From NCBI RefSeq assembly GCF_025370935.1, contig NC_133477.1, positions 3,204,827 through 3,268,826 of the forward strand: a DNA stretch of 64,000 nt. The letters are read 5' to 3'. The DNA comes from Choristoneura fumiferana (taxonomy: Eukaryota > Arthropoda > Insecta > Lepidoptera > Tortricidae). Of the stretch, positions 1-10,400 are shown piece after piece. The notes under the pieces were generated by a model. That model was not told the DNA's origin and ran no database searches. It saw only the letters and a program-made list of their open reading frames with translations. The number at the start of each line of letters is the position of its first letter. Position 1 is the first letter of the stretch. Both the position numbers and the translations under genes were made by a program.

Positions 1-211
1 CAACAAAGAATAACATTACCTAATAGGTCTCAATATCTTTTAAAAATGATTTAAGTAGCATCACAATGACACTTGCGCTCGTGAAAAGGCTGATTCGGAA
101 TGAGATCCCTCGCCCACACACGCGGCCAGTATACTCACCGCCAAGTGGTGAAACAAATGGCCTTAGGACTATTACGAGTATATTGATGAATCATCATTTC
201 GACCTATGTAC

Positions 212-1260
212 TAGAGATGGGTAAATACTAGGGATTGCAATCCGCACTGTTTCCAATCCCGCGGGATTTTTGCTGGATTGACTTCGTAACAGCGGGATCC
301 TGCGGGATCCCGCGTAGTCTATAGCTTTTCTATGGAATTCAAAATTTTAGGCCAGTGGTAGAACGTTGGCTAATTTTTTAAAAATTAGAACATAGTAGAC
401 ATTTTGCTGTCCCTCCATCTTCAGACTTTTTGAAATAATGCCATAAGTGAAGACTTGACGAGTCGAACGACAACTGACTGACATGGGTGAGTGACACTGA
501 CATGTCGCGGTGTGAGTGGTGGCGCGATACAGGCTATGTGCGTGTGTACGTGCAATTCAGACGCAAAACAAAAGATTGAACGGCAACGTCGCTCGTAAAA
601 CGCGTTGCTGAGTAGATTTAAGTAGCAATTCCAATAAATTTGCACCGGCCGATGCTTGCGGATTCGCATTGCTGGACACAGCACAGCCTAAAATTGAGCT
701 GGATTCGCTGGATCGCGGGATCCCACTTTGCTGGATTGCATCCCTAGTAAATACGGATCTGCAGATTCAAAAGAGTCAGATCCTTAAGCGGATCCGAATC
801 CCTTATTGACTCCTTTCAAATCTTAACGACTCCGAGGAGTTACTAACTCCGACCAACCTATTGGATCGAGCGACTCGCGATCGGCGATTCAGATCACTTC
901 ACTTCCTTTCACTCACGTCGGATCGGATTGGATATGTGCCGTCCCGCTCACGCTAGTAGCATTTATAACAAAAGGAAGAGGGATAGCATGATACCAATTT
1001 CAGAGCCGCTCCCCGGAGCCGGTTCGCCAGTAGTAAGTATATCGGAAGTGACTCACAGATTCAAAAGAGTCATAAGGAAGAATCAGTACTTTAGTACCTC
1101 GTTAACGAACCAAGCCGGATCCGCCATAGACAAACTGATAATCGCTCGAAAGAATCGGAGTCAATAAAGGATTCGGAGTCGATTAGCGGATTCGGTACCG
1201 ACACCGGAGTTGGATTTAGTGAATCAGATCCCTTGTCGGAGTCGAGATTACCCATGTCTA
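212..1260. mobile_element. Outer non-autonomous hAT-like element with perfect 8-bp TSD
   Basis: The ends are short inverted repeats (TAGAGATGGGTAA at the left, TTACCCATGTCTA at the right). They are flanked by identical 8-bp copies of CTATGTAC at 204-211 and 1261-1268. An 8-bp target duplication is diagnostic of the hAT superfamily. The interior has degenerate repeats of GATTCNGAGTC type and no transposase-like reading frame. A second hAT (229-746) is inserted near the left end. Confidence 0.85.
229..746. mobile_element. Inner non-autonomous hAT-like element nested in the outer one
   Basis: It starts TAGGGATTGCAATCC and ends GGATTGCATCCCTA. The flanks are perfect 8-bp duplications GTAAATAC at 221-228 and 747-754. 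Repeated GCGGGATCC-type words lie just inside both ends. The 87-codon open frame on the minus strand resembles no transposase I know, so the element is treated as non-autonomous. It is younger than the element it interrupts. Confidence 0.87.
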
Positions 1261-1355
1261 CTATGTACGTCCCACTGCAGGACACAAGCCTCCTCTCAGG
1301 CTCGTGCTCAGCAGTAGGTAAGACGGTATAGGCCCAGATGGCGATAATGTCATGT

Positions 1356-1920
1356 AAAAAAAACCGGCCGAGAGCGTGTCGGACACGCCCAAGATAGGGT
1401 TCCGTAGACATTACGAAAAAAACAGTTAATATTTTTCTAAGGAATTCGTATTATGTACGGAATCTTCCAAGTTTAGGAGTATTTTATACCTTAGCCTGTT
1501 ATTTACTCTTAAATTATTGATATTTCTGGAGCAATCTTAGCCTTGTAATTTTGATACACTTACTACCATCCCGAATTTTTATTACTTTTTCCACCCAACA
1601 GTTTAGATTTTAATGAAAATTTGCACTTTAAAGTTCAATATTTCGCAAACAGACCACTGAATTGAAAAATGGTCCTGGAAAAAATTGTTTTAAAAAACCT
1701 ATACAACGATATCCCACACTATAGGGTTAGTCGAGAAAAAAACGCCCCCACTACGTCTATAGAAGGTACCTTGAATTTTTACTTTTTTTAATTTTACCAT
1801 TGTCGGCGTGACTGATATGTATATTCATGCCAAATTACAGCTTTCTTGTACTAACGGTCTCTGAGCTTAGCCGCGGACAGACAGACAGACAGACGGACAG
1901 ACATGTCAAAACTATAAGGG
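1356..1920 (-). repeat. Long dispersed repeat, GGTTCCGTAG family (copy 1)
   Basis: Read on the minus strand it runs from a GACAGACAGACAGA-rich stretch to an end with GGGCGTGTCC and CTCTCGGCCGG. The same order, in plus orientation, occurs at 19347-19944 and 57427-58031. I see no coding capacity. The superfamily is not determined. Confidence 0.7.
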
Positions 1921-3019
1921 CTCCTAGTTGACTACGGAATCCTAAAAACGAAAGTGAAAGTCTGTTTAAAATACAACTAAAACTAAAGTTAGCTAGCATA
2001 AGTGCGCTCTTGATCTTTAAAAAAAAAGGCTAGAAGCTAATTCTGATACCCTTAAATAACAGAAGGTAGTAAAGCCAATCTATGTAGTTACCCACATTAC
2101 ATGGAATTGGCTTTCTTAAATCTCCCCGTAACGGTTGACAGGAACATGATGAAGGTAAACTTACAAAGGGTCTTGTTGAAGGTTTTGCTGAGATGCTATA
2201 TTTGGCTGTCTTTGATATAAGACTGAGGCCTGATAATGTTTCTGGAAAACTTTTTAAACACATTATTAAGGAGAGATAGATAATTCATTGTTTTATTTCA
2301 GATCAATCAGCTATTTGTGAGTGATTTCAAAATTAACTATTAATTATTAGACGACTGGATATAGCCAAGGTCACGGAAACTGACTGCTGGATGCCAATGC
2401 AAGTGCAGTCAATATTTTGATGTATTTCCAGTAAACGATAAAATGTTTTTTTAAGAAAAAAGTAACGCAGAAGGGTGGATTTCTCTGCCTAACTTTAGCA
2501 TAAGAGAAACATTAACACACCCGGTTAAAAGCCGTTTCCCGATAAAGTGCGTAGATAAGTAAAATTTACGCTGCAGACTGCTTTTAGACTACTAGAAGGT
2601 GAAAAGTATGGAGCGTTACGACTATCGAAAACTAGGGTAAGGGGCATTATTGCTGACAGCTGAAATTTATTGGAGTTGTTCATTGCAATCGACCAAATTT
2701 ACGTTTCTTGAAATAGAAATAAATAGATAAATTATGAAAACTTGGCTTTAATAGTAGATTGATAACCAAGGGTGGAAAGTGACCCATTTCACCCGAGATA
2801 TTTCTGGCGCTCGAACCAAGTGAGAGCGCCAATAGTTCGAGGGGAAATGGGTAATTGCATCCGAGTTAGACACTACTTTTCATTTCGACTGTGAGGAAAG
2901 TAAAATAGTAGAAAAAATGAGAATAATAATAAATTGGATTTAATTATATCCAACCTCCAATGTTTAACGGTACCTTTTCGACTGGCCACTTGCCACGGCA
3001 GACTATAAAAAAAATCGAG
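1921..3019. other. No recognisable feature
   Basis: AT-rich intergenic DNA. Short open frames exist on both strands, but none shows a domain, splice structure or repeat match that I recognise. Confidence 0.5.
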
Positions 3020-3255
3020 TTGGTCACGACCAAGGAGCTTATATACGAAACTGGAGGTGAAACGCCGAACGAAGAAGTTTGACCTTTATTACTTATTTAT
3101 ATATTCCATCTCTTTCTTTCACATTTCACGAATGACTTCCATCTCTTTCTTAACATAACTAAAGAAGGAGATGGAATATAGATCAAATTTCTTGTTTCAA
3201 ACGGATGTTCGGCGTTCAACCTCCAGTGTTGTATATAAGCTCTTTTGTCACGACG
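3020..3255. mobile_element. Fold-back MITE, about 236 bp
   Basis: The two arms are imperfect inverted copies of each other: the left has GAGCTTATATAC, then CTGGAGGTGAAACGCCGAAC and TCCATCTCTTTCTT, and the right has the reverse complement. The centre is AT-rich. The target duplication is not clear. Confidence 0.7.
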
Positions 3256-3562
3256 TGCATCTAGATGGCCATGCCGAAACGTAAAAAGAAAAGTGTCATT
3301 GACGTAACTCAATTATCTTCGACTCCGTGGCTAATCGATAAATTAAAAAAAATACTTTCCACACTAGAGATGAAAACGCAATTTTCCACCCGGCTATCTA
3401 CCCATGAAAATTAAACTTTCCGAACAAAAAAATTGATCCGCCATTTAAAAAGGTTAAAAAAATCTATAAACCTAACTATATTGAAGCTGTTGATTAAATA
3501 GGAACACACCTAGACAAATAATTGTCTTCTGATAACAATTAGAGAATTCTACGATGTTATAT

Positions 3563-3800
3563 GGAAGCGGTAGTAGCCAAGTGGCCTCTCAAATAGGATT
3601 GTTGGTTCAACCCGGGCTTGCACTACCGAGATTTTCAGAACTCATGTGCGAAATTTTAATTTTCCACGACTTTACGGTGAAGGAACAATTCAAAGGCGTA
3701 TTATATTTCCTATTTTGGAATAGTATTATTTTAGACTAGTTTGGACTAGGCTGTATAGTGTGGGAACTGTTCTGAAAGGAGCCTGTGTTCAGCAGTGGGA
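3563..3800 (+). repeat. Degenerate copy of the GATGAT-tailed tRNA-derived SINE
   Basis: Decayed landmarks appear in order: a tRNA-like head (GTGGCCTCTCAA, GGTTCAACCCGGG), TTTTCAGAACTCATGTGCG, GGTGAAGGAA, GTGGGAACT, and CCTGTGTTCAGCAGTGGGAC. Many substitutions indicate an old insertion. Confidence 0.65.
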
Positions 3801-3860
3801 CGATTTTATTTAAACAATGAATTTTTAGAATCGTGAAGATAAATATCGTCTGTTTTATTA

Positions 3861-4280
3861 TACAGTGTGTTATCGGCAGTCAGGCTTTTTTTTTAAGAGA
3901 GGTTAAGTAAAGTATTTATTCTGTAACTTGAGCATGACATTATTTTAATTAATAAACAAAAATTCAGACTTTTTTACTTTCTAACAACATTTGAATTGCC
4001 AGCAATGTACAGCAAAGTAAATCGACAAGTAAGTGTAAATGACAGCCGACAGATACTTTGATTATTACCTTATCAATTTACTTTGCTGTATACCTATATT
4101 CGTACATTGTTTGCAGTTATAATTTTGTTAGAATGCTAACAAAGTCAGAATTTTAGTTTATTAATTAAATTAATGTAATGGTTAAGTTACAGGAATACGT
4201 TACTTTAACATCTCTTAAAAAAGCCTGACTGCCAGTAACACTATTTAATTCTACCTTAAAGCTATATCGAACACACTGTA
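3861..4280. mobile_element. Large fold-back MITE, 420 bp, TACAGTGTGTT ends
   Basis: The ends are TACAGTGTGTT and the inverted ACACACTGTA. Matching words recur in mirrored order: CAGTCAGGC with GCCTGACTG, TAACTT with AAGTTA, and GCAATGTACAGCAAAGTAAAT with its counterpart near 4075-4110. The whole unit folds into a long imperfect hairpin. The ends next to TA suggest a TA target duplication, as in Tc1/mariner-derived MITEs. Confidence 0.75.
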
Positions 4281-4415
4281 TACATCAAAAGACCACGCTT
4301 TTATCCTATAAGTACTATAAATTATTACATCTCTTCTCTTTGAGTTAAACTGTAGCAGTGCATTTTTGCTATTAGTGTTGTATACGTGTAGTTGTGTACG
4401 TATAAGTCATATAGG

Positions 4416-4551
4416 TACAGTCGAGTTCATAAACTTGTGAGCAAAAATTTGATAAAAAATATCTGAACACGCTTCTACGCCGTTAACAATAGAGTCGTGT
4501 TCAGATATTTTTGTTCAAAATTTTGCTAACAAGTTTATGAACTCGACTGTA
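4416..4551. mobile_element. TACAGTCGAGTTC-end MITE (copy 1)
   Basis: An imperfect palindrome bounded by TACAGTCGAGTTCATAAACT and its inverse. The core reads ACGCCGTTAACAATAGAGTCG. Sister copies lie at 17653-17769 and 57258-57393. TA at each end fits a mariner-like TA duplication. Confidence 0.85.
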
Positions 4552-4559
4552 GGTACGTA

Positions 4560-4700
4560 CGTATAATTTGCCAATAATCACACACACATAAACATCACGT
4601 CTGTATTCCCAAATGGGGTTGGCAGAGCACACGAAACGTTACCGCTTCGGAGCCACTTTTAGCAATTTTAGGTTTTCAGCTTGACAAAAATGGTGCCAAT
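4560..4700 (-). repeat. Dispersed repeat with GGTAACGTTTCGTGTGCTC (copy 1)
   Basis: The reverse complement contains AATTGCTAAAA, then GAAGCGGTAACGTTTCGTG, CCCCATTTGGGAATACAG and a GTGTGT-like tail. The same order occurs at 35150-35270 and 59395-59520, and part of it at 56501-56570. No coding potential is seen. It is perhaps a LINE 3' region. Confidence 0.65.
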
Positions 4701-4726
4701 AATCTGCCGTCAATATACACCTACGT

Positions 4727-5036
4727 TGAAGCCGTGGTGGCCTAGTGGTTTGACCTATCGCCTCTCAAGCAGAGGGTCGTGGGTTCGAACCCCAGCTCGC
4801 ACCTCTGAGTTTTTCGAAATTCATGTGCGGAATTACATTTGAAATTTACCACGAGCTTTGCGGTGAAGGAAAACATCGTGAGGAAACCTGCACAAACCAG
4901 CGAAGCGATTCAATGGTGCGTGCGAAGTTCCCAATCCGCACTGGGCCCGCGTGGGAACTATGGCCCAAGCCCTCTTGTTCTGAGAGGAGGCCTGTGCCCA
5001 GCAGTGGGACGTATATAGGCTGGGATGATGATGATG
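4727..5036 (+). mobile_element. Full-length tRNA-derived SINE with 12-bp TSD
   Basis: The 5' part carries pol III-type promoter boxes: an A-box-like TGGCCTAGTGG and a B-box GGTTCGAACCCC, embedded in a tRNA-like head. A conserved body follows (TCATGTGCGG, GGTGAAGGAAAACATCGTGA, CCCAGCAGTGGGACGTATAT) and then a (GAT)n tail. The flanks are identical 12-bp direct repeats ATACACCTACGT at 4715-4726 and 5037-5048. This is the reference copy for the family in this window and looks recent. It is not a tRNA gene. Confidence 0.92.
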
Positions 5037-5244
5037 ATACACCTACGTGGTGAGGTTAGTACGTTATTTCTAAATCAGTAAGTATCCATTACTAGCCTCA
5101 GCTGCCAATCCTTCACTGCAGTAATTCGGTCACTGAAATCTGTTAGCGTACGCTGCGTACTTGTGGATTTATGTACAAAAATACTGTTGTACTTGTACTA
5201 TTACAACAACTTATTTAATATGAAACTGTGAAATCTACAAGAAT

Positions 5245-5345
5245 AGATACGTCTAATCCATACTTACAAAGTTTCGTCTATTTCTGTTGCCTAGTTCTTA
5301 CGTTACGTTTGTATGGAGAATGGAACGAAGAGACTTCTCTTAATA
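5245..5345 (+). repeat. Short dispersed repeat (copy 1)
   Basis: This block (CCATACTTACAAA, TTTCTGTTGCCTAG, TTTGTATGGAGAATGGAACG, ACTTCTCTTAA) recurs in inverted orientation at 24505-24612. The family is unknown. Confidence 0.6.
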
Positions 5346-5949
5346 ATTTTGGTCTGTTTTTAATTTTGTACGGAATCTTCAGTACGCAAGTCCACCTTGC
5401 ACTTTGCCATTTTTATAACACCTATTATAAATTACTGTCCGAAAGATCAAAAACTTCTCATTTGGGCACGTACGCAGCGTGCACCCACGGTAAGGGATGA
5501 ACGGATTATCACAATATATGTGGCAGTCCCATCCTTTACGGTAAGGTCGCTTCACACGGGTCCAGCCGACCCTGGATAATGTAGGCGACGACATCGGGGG
5601 TCAACGACCGGAGAAAATCCGTCATACGTGCAAATTATTGGTCACCCATCTTTTTATTCTGACCACGTTCGTAGTTTTTTTACCGCAGCGTTTTCGCAAT
5701 ATTTTGTCGACCGAGCTGATGACGTTTGAGGATCAATCTCGGATTTGAACTCAAAGCGAAAGGCTTTATTTTTTACTTATTACTTAGAATCCTTGAATTT
5801 TTACGATTAATTAGAATCGTCAGTACTTAGAAAATCTCGTATCTCAAATCAATACGCACTGGCAATCCCTTACTTCAAATAGCGAATCTACTGTGCTAAA
5901 ATTGTAGCTGTAAAAATACCTCGTTGAGTTTCTTCCTAATTTTTTTTTA

Positions 5950-6170
5950 TAGACACGGTCCGGTCGTACGTGCAGATTGCAATGACGGCCTCACGGTCCC
6001 ACCGGAAGACCAGCGCTAGCTCCTGAGCCGGTATTAAGCTGAAGTGGGTCCGTTTCGTGAATAGTAAAGAACTGCTTTCCTTGTCTGAGTCATTTATATA
6101 CGTTTAAGTTACTTTAAGTTACTTTTCCGAATAAATGTATTTTCTTTCTTTCTTTCTACATTTATAACAA
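5950..6170 (+). repeat. LINE-like 3' end with TTTCTTTCTTTC tail
   Basis: It ends in GAATAAATGTATTTTC followed by a short CTTT repeat, an arrangement common at 3' ends of insect LINEs. Similar tails occur at 13402-13430 and, inverted, at 16382-16430. No protein match is readable. Confidence 0.45.
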
Positions 6171-6254
6171 AGTTTTGTCCACGTTTTCTCAGAACTGGTG
6201 GTAGATTTTGTTTGAAATTCATAAGTGCTAGTTAAAGCATATAAATTTAATAAA

Positions 6255-6460
6255 AATATTATCATTTTGGGCCGAAATGTTTTCGAATGGAGACCGCGGA
6301 TCGGCAAGCGCAGCGTAGGACGGATGACCTGGTTAAAGCCGCAGTTCTTAGGTGGATGAAGACCGCTTCTGACCGAAGCAACTGGAAGTCTGAGGAGGCC
6401 GATGTCCAACAGTGGACGTCCTACAGCTGGTATGATGATGATGATGACGATGATGATTTC
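6255..6460 (+). pseudogene. LINE reverse-transcriptase C-terminus remnant with GAT tail
   Basis: One frame reads DDLVKAAVLRWMKTASDRSN, then W-K-S-E-E-A and V-Q-Q-W-T-S, followed by (GATGAT). This matches the usual C-terminal tail of lepidopteran endonuclease/reverse-transcriptase LINE proteins (consensus around DDL-K-AG-RWM-A-DR--W--L-EAY-QQW). The upstream catalytic domain is absent. A related copy lies at 30140-30300. Confidence 0.7.
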
Positions 6461-6702
6461 TAACAAAACTTCTGTACATAAAACCGACCGATACTGACTT
6501 CATCAATCCTCTCACCGTGGATAAGATCTCCGAACTCATACATCCTCGAAGTGCCAAATAACATCTCAATTTCCATTGACCATGTATCTTCGAATACATA
6601 AATCGTTCCATGACAGAAGGAACAAAAATTTATGGGCCGGCCTGCGCTGGAAAGCCTTCAGAATTTACTGGACAAGTTAGAAGACTATCGCGTATTTATA
6701 TG

Positions 6703-7140
6703 ATGTCGGCGGCCGATCGTAAAATCCGCCAGATCACGAAATTCCTAGGCGCATCATGAAATGGCGTCATTTCATGAATTGGCTAAGGGACATCCGCCAT
6801 ATCGTTCAAAACTTACAATTTAAAGATTTGCCTACTGACGTTTAGGCAGATCATGAAATTCCTAGGCACATCATTAAACGCCGCCATTTCATGATTTGGC
6901 CAGTTTAGGCAGATCACGAAATTCCTAGGCATATCATGAAACGCCGCCATATCGGTTCTGACACTTCGCCGGACGCTGCCGCGGCACGCTCGCATTACTC
7001 TAATCGTTCTGCCGTATTGTTTCTCAGGCACATCGTGATAGGCTTGGTCAACTTTTAGGCATATCATGAAATGGCGCCATTTTTTACGATATGCCTAAGA
7101 ATTTCGTGATCTGGCGGATTTAACGATCGGCCGCCGACAT
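6703..7140. mobile_element. TIR element with internal CACGAAATTCCTAGGC repeats (copy 1)
   Basis: The terminal inverted repeats are about 50 bp, starting ATGTCGGCGGCCGATCGT and ending in the inverse. Inside, the unit CAGATCACGAAATTCCTAGG followed by CATATCATGAAA-CGCC recurs several times in both orientations. The unit is non-coding. A second copy in reverse orientation lies at 13493-13974. The superfamily is not assigned. Confidence 0.8.
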
Positions 7141-7951
7141 TATTATGCACACTTATAATTATAGTCTGCCTCATCGATTTTGATGACAGTGAATCTAAAA
7201 ATCTATTCTATGGATGACGTCTATTGTGGGCCCAGATGCGACTGGCTTGGCCGAATTTATTTTTAAATACTCTCTTACATGCGTGACAGTACAGTAAGAC
7301 AGCTGAGTTGCATGTGTTACTTTCTGGTTTTCAATTATTTAATTAACACTTTGTAAATATTGTAAGGTTGGGAGATTTTAATCTTATGAAGAGTAACTTT
7401 TGCCCATATGAAGACCACGTTTTAAAAAAAAATACTACGAAGCTAGCGGCGTATACCTTTACTTACCCGAATTTCATTTGCCTGAGTTTGCCATAAAATA
7501 TATAGAACCAAACTGTTTTCAGGATTATTTAAAACTTACTCGATCCCGACTCGATATTACTGTATGGTGTCTGTTTTTTTTACTACCTATTTTCTTACAC
7601 GCATTTAGTAACTTGAACCACAGCAAAACAACCCCAAAGTTATCAGTAACTTTGTTATTGGTATAATAAGAATCGAAGCCGCTGCAAAAACACCAAACCG
7701 AATCTCTGCCTTCCCGCATTGTAATAGAGTGTACTTTACCTAACCGAAACTGTATTTACAGTTGTGTCCTAGAGCGCTGGGCTTCCTAATAAAAATATTT
7801 ATTTAACCATTGATTATGATTACTGTAACACAGAGTTTTATTTGCCCAATGGCTTTGTCGCTAAGTGCTTGGAAGTCTGCTGTTTTTAGGATTCCGTAAT
7901 TTATAACGAAAGACGCACACTTACTTGGAATAGTATCGCACTACGTCCGTG
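7141..7951. other. No recognisable feature
   Basis: AT-rich sequence with only short open frames and no repeat that I can match elsewhere in the window. Confidence 0.5.
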
Positions 7952-8136
7952 CCCTTAGTGTAAGTTTTCGGTTAGAAAATACGTCTCGATCGCGTTCGCG
8001 TTAAAATCTCAATTTGTATGGAAACACGAACAGCGCCTCTAGCGGAACGTTTGCGATGTTCGTGTTTCCATACAAATTGAGATTTTACGCGAACGCGATC
8101 GAGACGTATTTTGTAACCGAAAACTTACACTAGGGG
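7952..8136. mobile_element. Palindromic MITE, about 185 bp, arms about 75 bp
   Basis: The left arm (AGTGTAAGTTTTCGGTTA, ACGTCTCGATCGCGTTCGCG, CAATTTGTATGGAAACACGA) is followed after about 25 bp by its reverse complement with very few changes. The loop contains GCGCCTCTAGCGGAACG. High arm identity suggests a young or conversion-maintained element. Confidence 0.82.
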
Positions 8137-9660
8137 TACAGATTCCGATCCGTTCCAAATCCATGAAAATACCAACCGGAGTATAATCGTAGCGCTGCGT
8201 AAGGTAGTTTATGTACTAGATCCGATTTCACCATACAAATATGTAGTTCTCCACTACTCCAGACCGTATTTTGGCGAATTCGAATCGTTGTAGTGCGAAA
8301 CCGCTCTTCAATCAATGAATCGATAATTTATTGTGCATATAAGTTCAGGTATTACATAAAGTTGCAGTTCCAGTGGTATATAATTTTACTTAACTTTTCT
8401 TACTGGAATACTTCGTTATCCATCTGAACGTCACTGCAATAATCTGTTCAGATTATTTTATCACGAATAGGCGACCCACTTCTGATTAATAATATGAAAC
8501 CCTTCTACTACGTCTTTTGTAATAGTAAAATATAAATTTTCTAAGCGTACGAGTTCTAATATAGAACTTTTAATAATATTATTTCATCATAATATCGAAA
8601 CCTATACGGTACCCCCCGTTGATAAAAAATTATGTACTTAACTAAATACTGTTTTTTTTTTAATTATTGTTCCCTAAGAAACCACCATTAGTACTAAAGG
8701 AAAAGGGAATTTTTCACAAAAAATATTTGAGATACAACTTTTTTTTCTTGTTTTTGAATTTTGTCGGAACCCTTACCATATGAGTTGGATTTGATATTTG
8801 CTGGTTTTATATGATATGGCCGGGGCAGCCTTATCTCTTTTGGACGTGTAAATAGTTAAATAAAATTAAAAAGGGGACTGAGCACACATATAATTTAACA
8901 GACTACAAAAACCATGAAAATAATATTCTACCAGTTTGAAGTGAGTGCCTCAGCACGAGTCAGCAGGAGCAATACCTCATAGGCAAGGTAAACGACTAAA
9001 TGTTATATCCCTCCCGCAGAATTAATCTATTGGCATCCATCGATTAATCCATCAGAACATAACTTAGTGGCAATGGCACTTAATTGTAAGCAATTTCCTT
9101 CCAAGGATTTTTCCCAATTTATTCATAAATGACGGAGTTCTGAGTTCTGAAAATTAAAAAAATCTAATCTAATTTACTGAAAAACTTTTTGTAACTAATA
9201 ATAATATATTTCGGGACTTAATCACTACTAACTTATTGTTAAATTTAAATCGACATTTCCACCACATCGCAGCGAGCAAAGGTTTTTTTAAGTCTGAAAT
9301 GATACTAAAGAATTTTCACTCTAACACATCCACCATTAAGATTAAAATGAACACTATCATTGTAGGAGCTCGTATTAACGCCGTCTTTACACGCAATAAT
9401 GTTCCAAGTTTTACAATGTACCTACCTGGAGATTGCAGCAAAACAATTTTCTGAGCATCACGTAATAGGATTCCAGCGGGTTTAGCAGGAGCTAGACTTG
9501 AGATGTAGCAGGGAGGACTGAACATTGGTAAGGTGGATCTCAGTATTTATAAAAATAAGCTTTTCATTAAGAAAATGGTCATGGTAGTTTCTTCTTGAGT
9601 TTTCATTCGACCTATTTAATTTTAAATGCAATTTTCCTGGGTAGAAACAATTATTATACT
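8137..9660. other. No recognisable feature
   Basis: AT-rich intergenic DNA. Open frames of 60-72 codons at 9236-9525 show no domain or splice context. Confidence 0.5.
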
Positions 9661-9662
9661 GT

Positions 9663-9780
9663 AGGTAAAAAAAAAAGTCTGTTAGTTAGGGTACCTATCC
9701 AAGTGGATAGGTAGTCTAACTAATAGACTATTTTTTTTATGGTATCGTCGGACTGTCAAGTGACAGCCCGACGATACCAT
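9663..9780. repeat. Two adjacent hairpins
   Basis: The first palindrome (about 9663-9739) pairs AGTCTGTTAGTTAG and TACCTATCC with GGATAGGTA and CTAACTAATAGACT and is framed by poly-A and poly-T. The second (9739-9780) pairs ATGGTATCGTCGG with CCGACGATACCAT around GACTGTCAAGTGACAG. It may be a compact MITE. Confidence 0.7.
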
Positions 9781-10059
9781 GGTATCCAAAACCAAAATGC
9801 TTCAAACCGTCCGTGGATACTTTAGTGTCGTAAAGTTTAACCTTGATTTTGTGAATAAATTATAAACTATATGCTATTGCTTTAAAGATAGTATTTGAAT
9901 GAGTAAACATTAATGTACGTCTCAGTATTTCTTATTTATTCAAAACCTTGTAGTTCAAAAGTTGTGGAGACACAGCGCGTTTCGTCAGTCGATAAATAAC
10001 CCGGATGGTTTGAGGCATATTGGTCGCGTACTTCCGGACTGTCCGTTGGGTTTAAAACC

Positions 10060-10400
10060 TCTGTTTCCAAGAATACCCATTTACCAAAACACATCCATCC
10101 AATTTAGCTAAATAGGTTTAAATACCTTTATCCTAAAATACCCATTTTTTAAAACGTTCCACATTCCTATAACATCATGGATAATTACATTGTGAATTTC
10201 ATTAACGTTGCATTTGGATATTATGAGAATGGATCTTCTAGGATTTGGTTATTACTGGAAACGTAATCTACTAAAATTTGGATGCTATGGGATACGTATT
10301 TTCTGGGATTTGGATATCTTAGGAAATGGGTATTCCAGAGGATTTAAATATTGTAGAAAAAGGTTTCTTCTAGGATATTGATGTTTTAAGAAACGAATCT
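10060..10400. repeat. Degenerate short repeats around GGATTTGGATAT / ACCCATTT
   Basis: Words such as AATACCCATTT and AAATGGGTATT occur in opposite orientation at the two ends, with TAGGATTTGG/TGGGATTTGG repeats in the right half. This suggests an old fold-back or subterminal-repeat element. The boundaries are not resolved. Confidence 0.35.

Larger units (their letters stand above)
185..1345 (-). repeat. SINE/LINE 3' tail split by a hAT insertion
   Basis: Two outer pieces, 185-211 and 1269-1345, join across the inserted hAT to match the reverse complement of the GATGAT-tailed SINE 3' end seen intact at 4727-5036. The shared order is an ATCATCAT-type tail, then TACGTCCCACTG, then CCTCCTCTCAG. 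The junction carries the 8-bp duplication CTATGTAC. The 5' part is degenerate or missing. Confidence 0.6.

Noticed and set aside
421..684. 87-codon minus-strand frame as a gene
   Set aside because: It lies wholly inside the inner hAT element and matches no transposase or host protein that I recognise.
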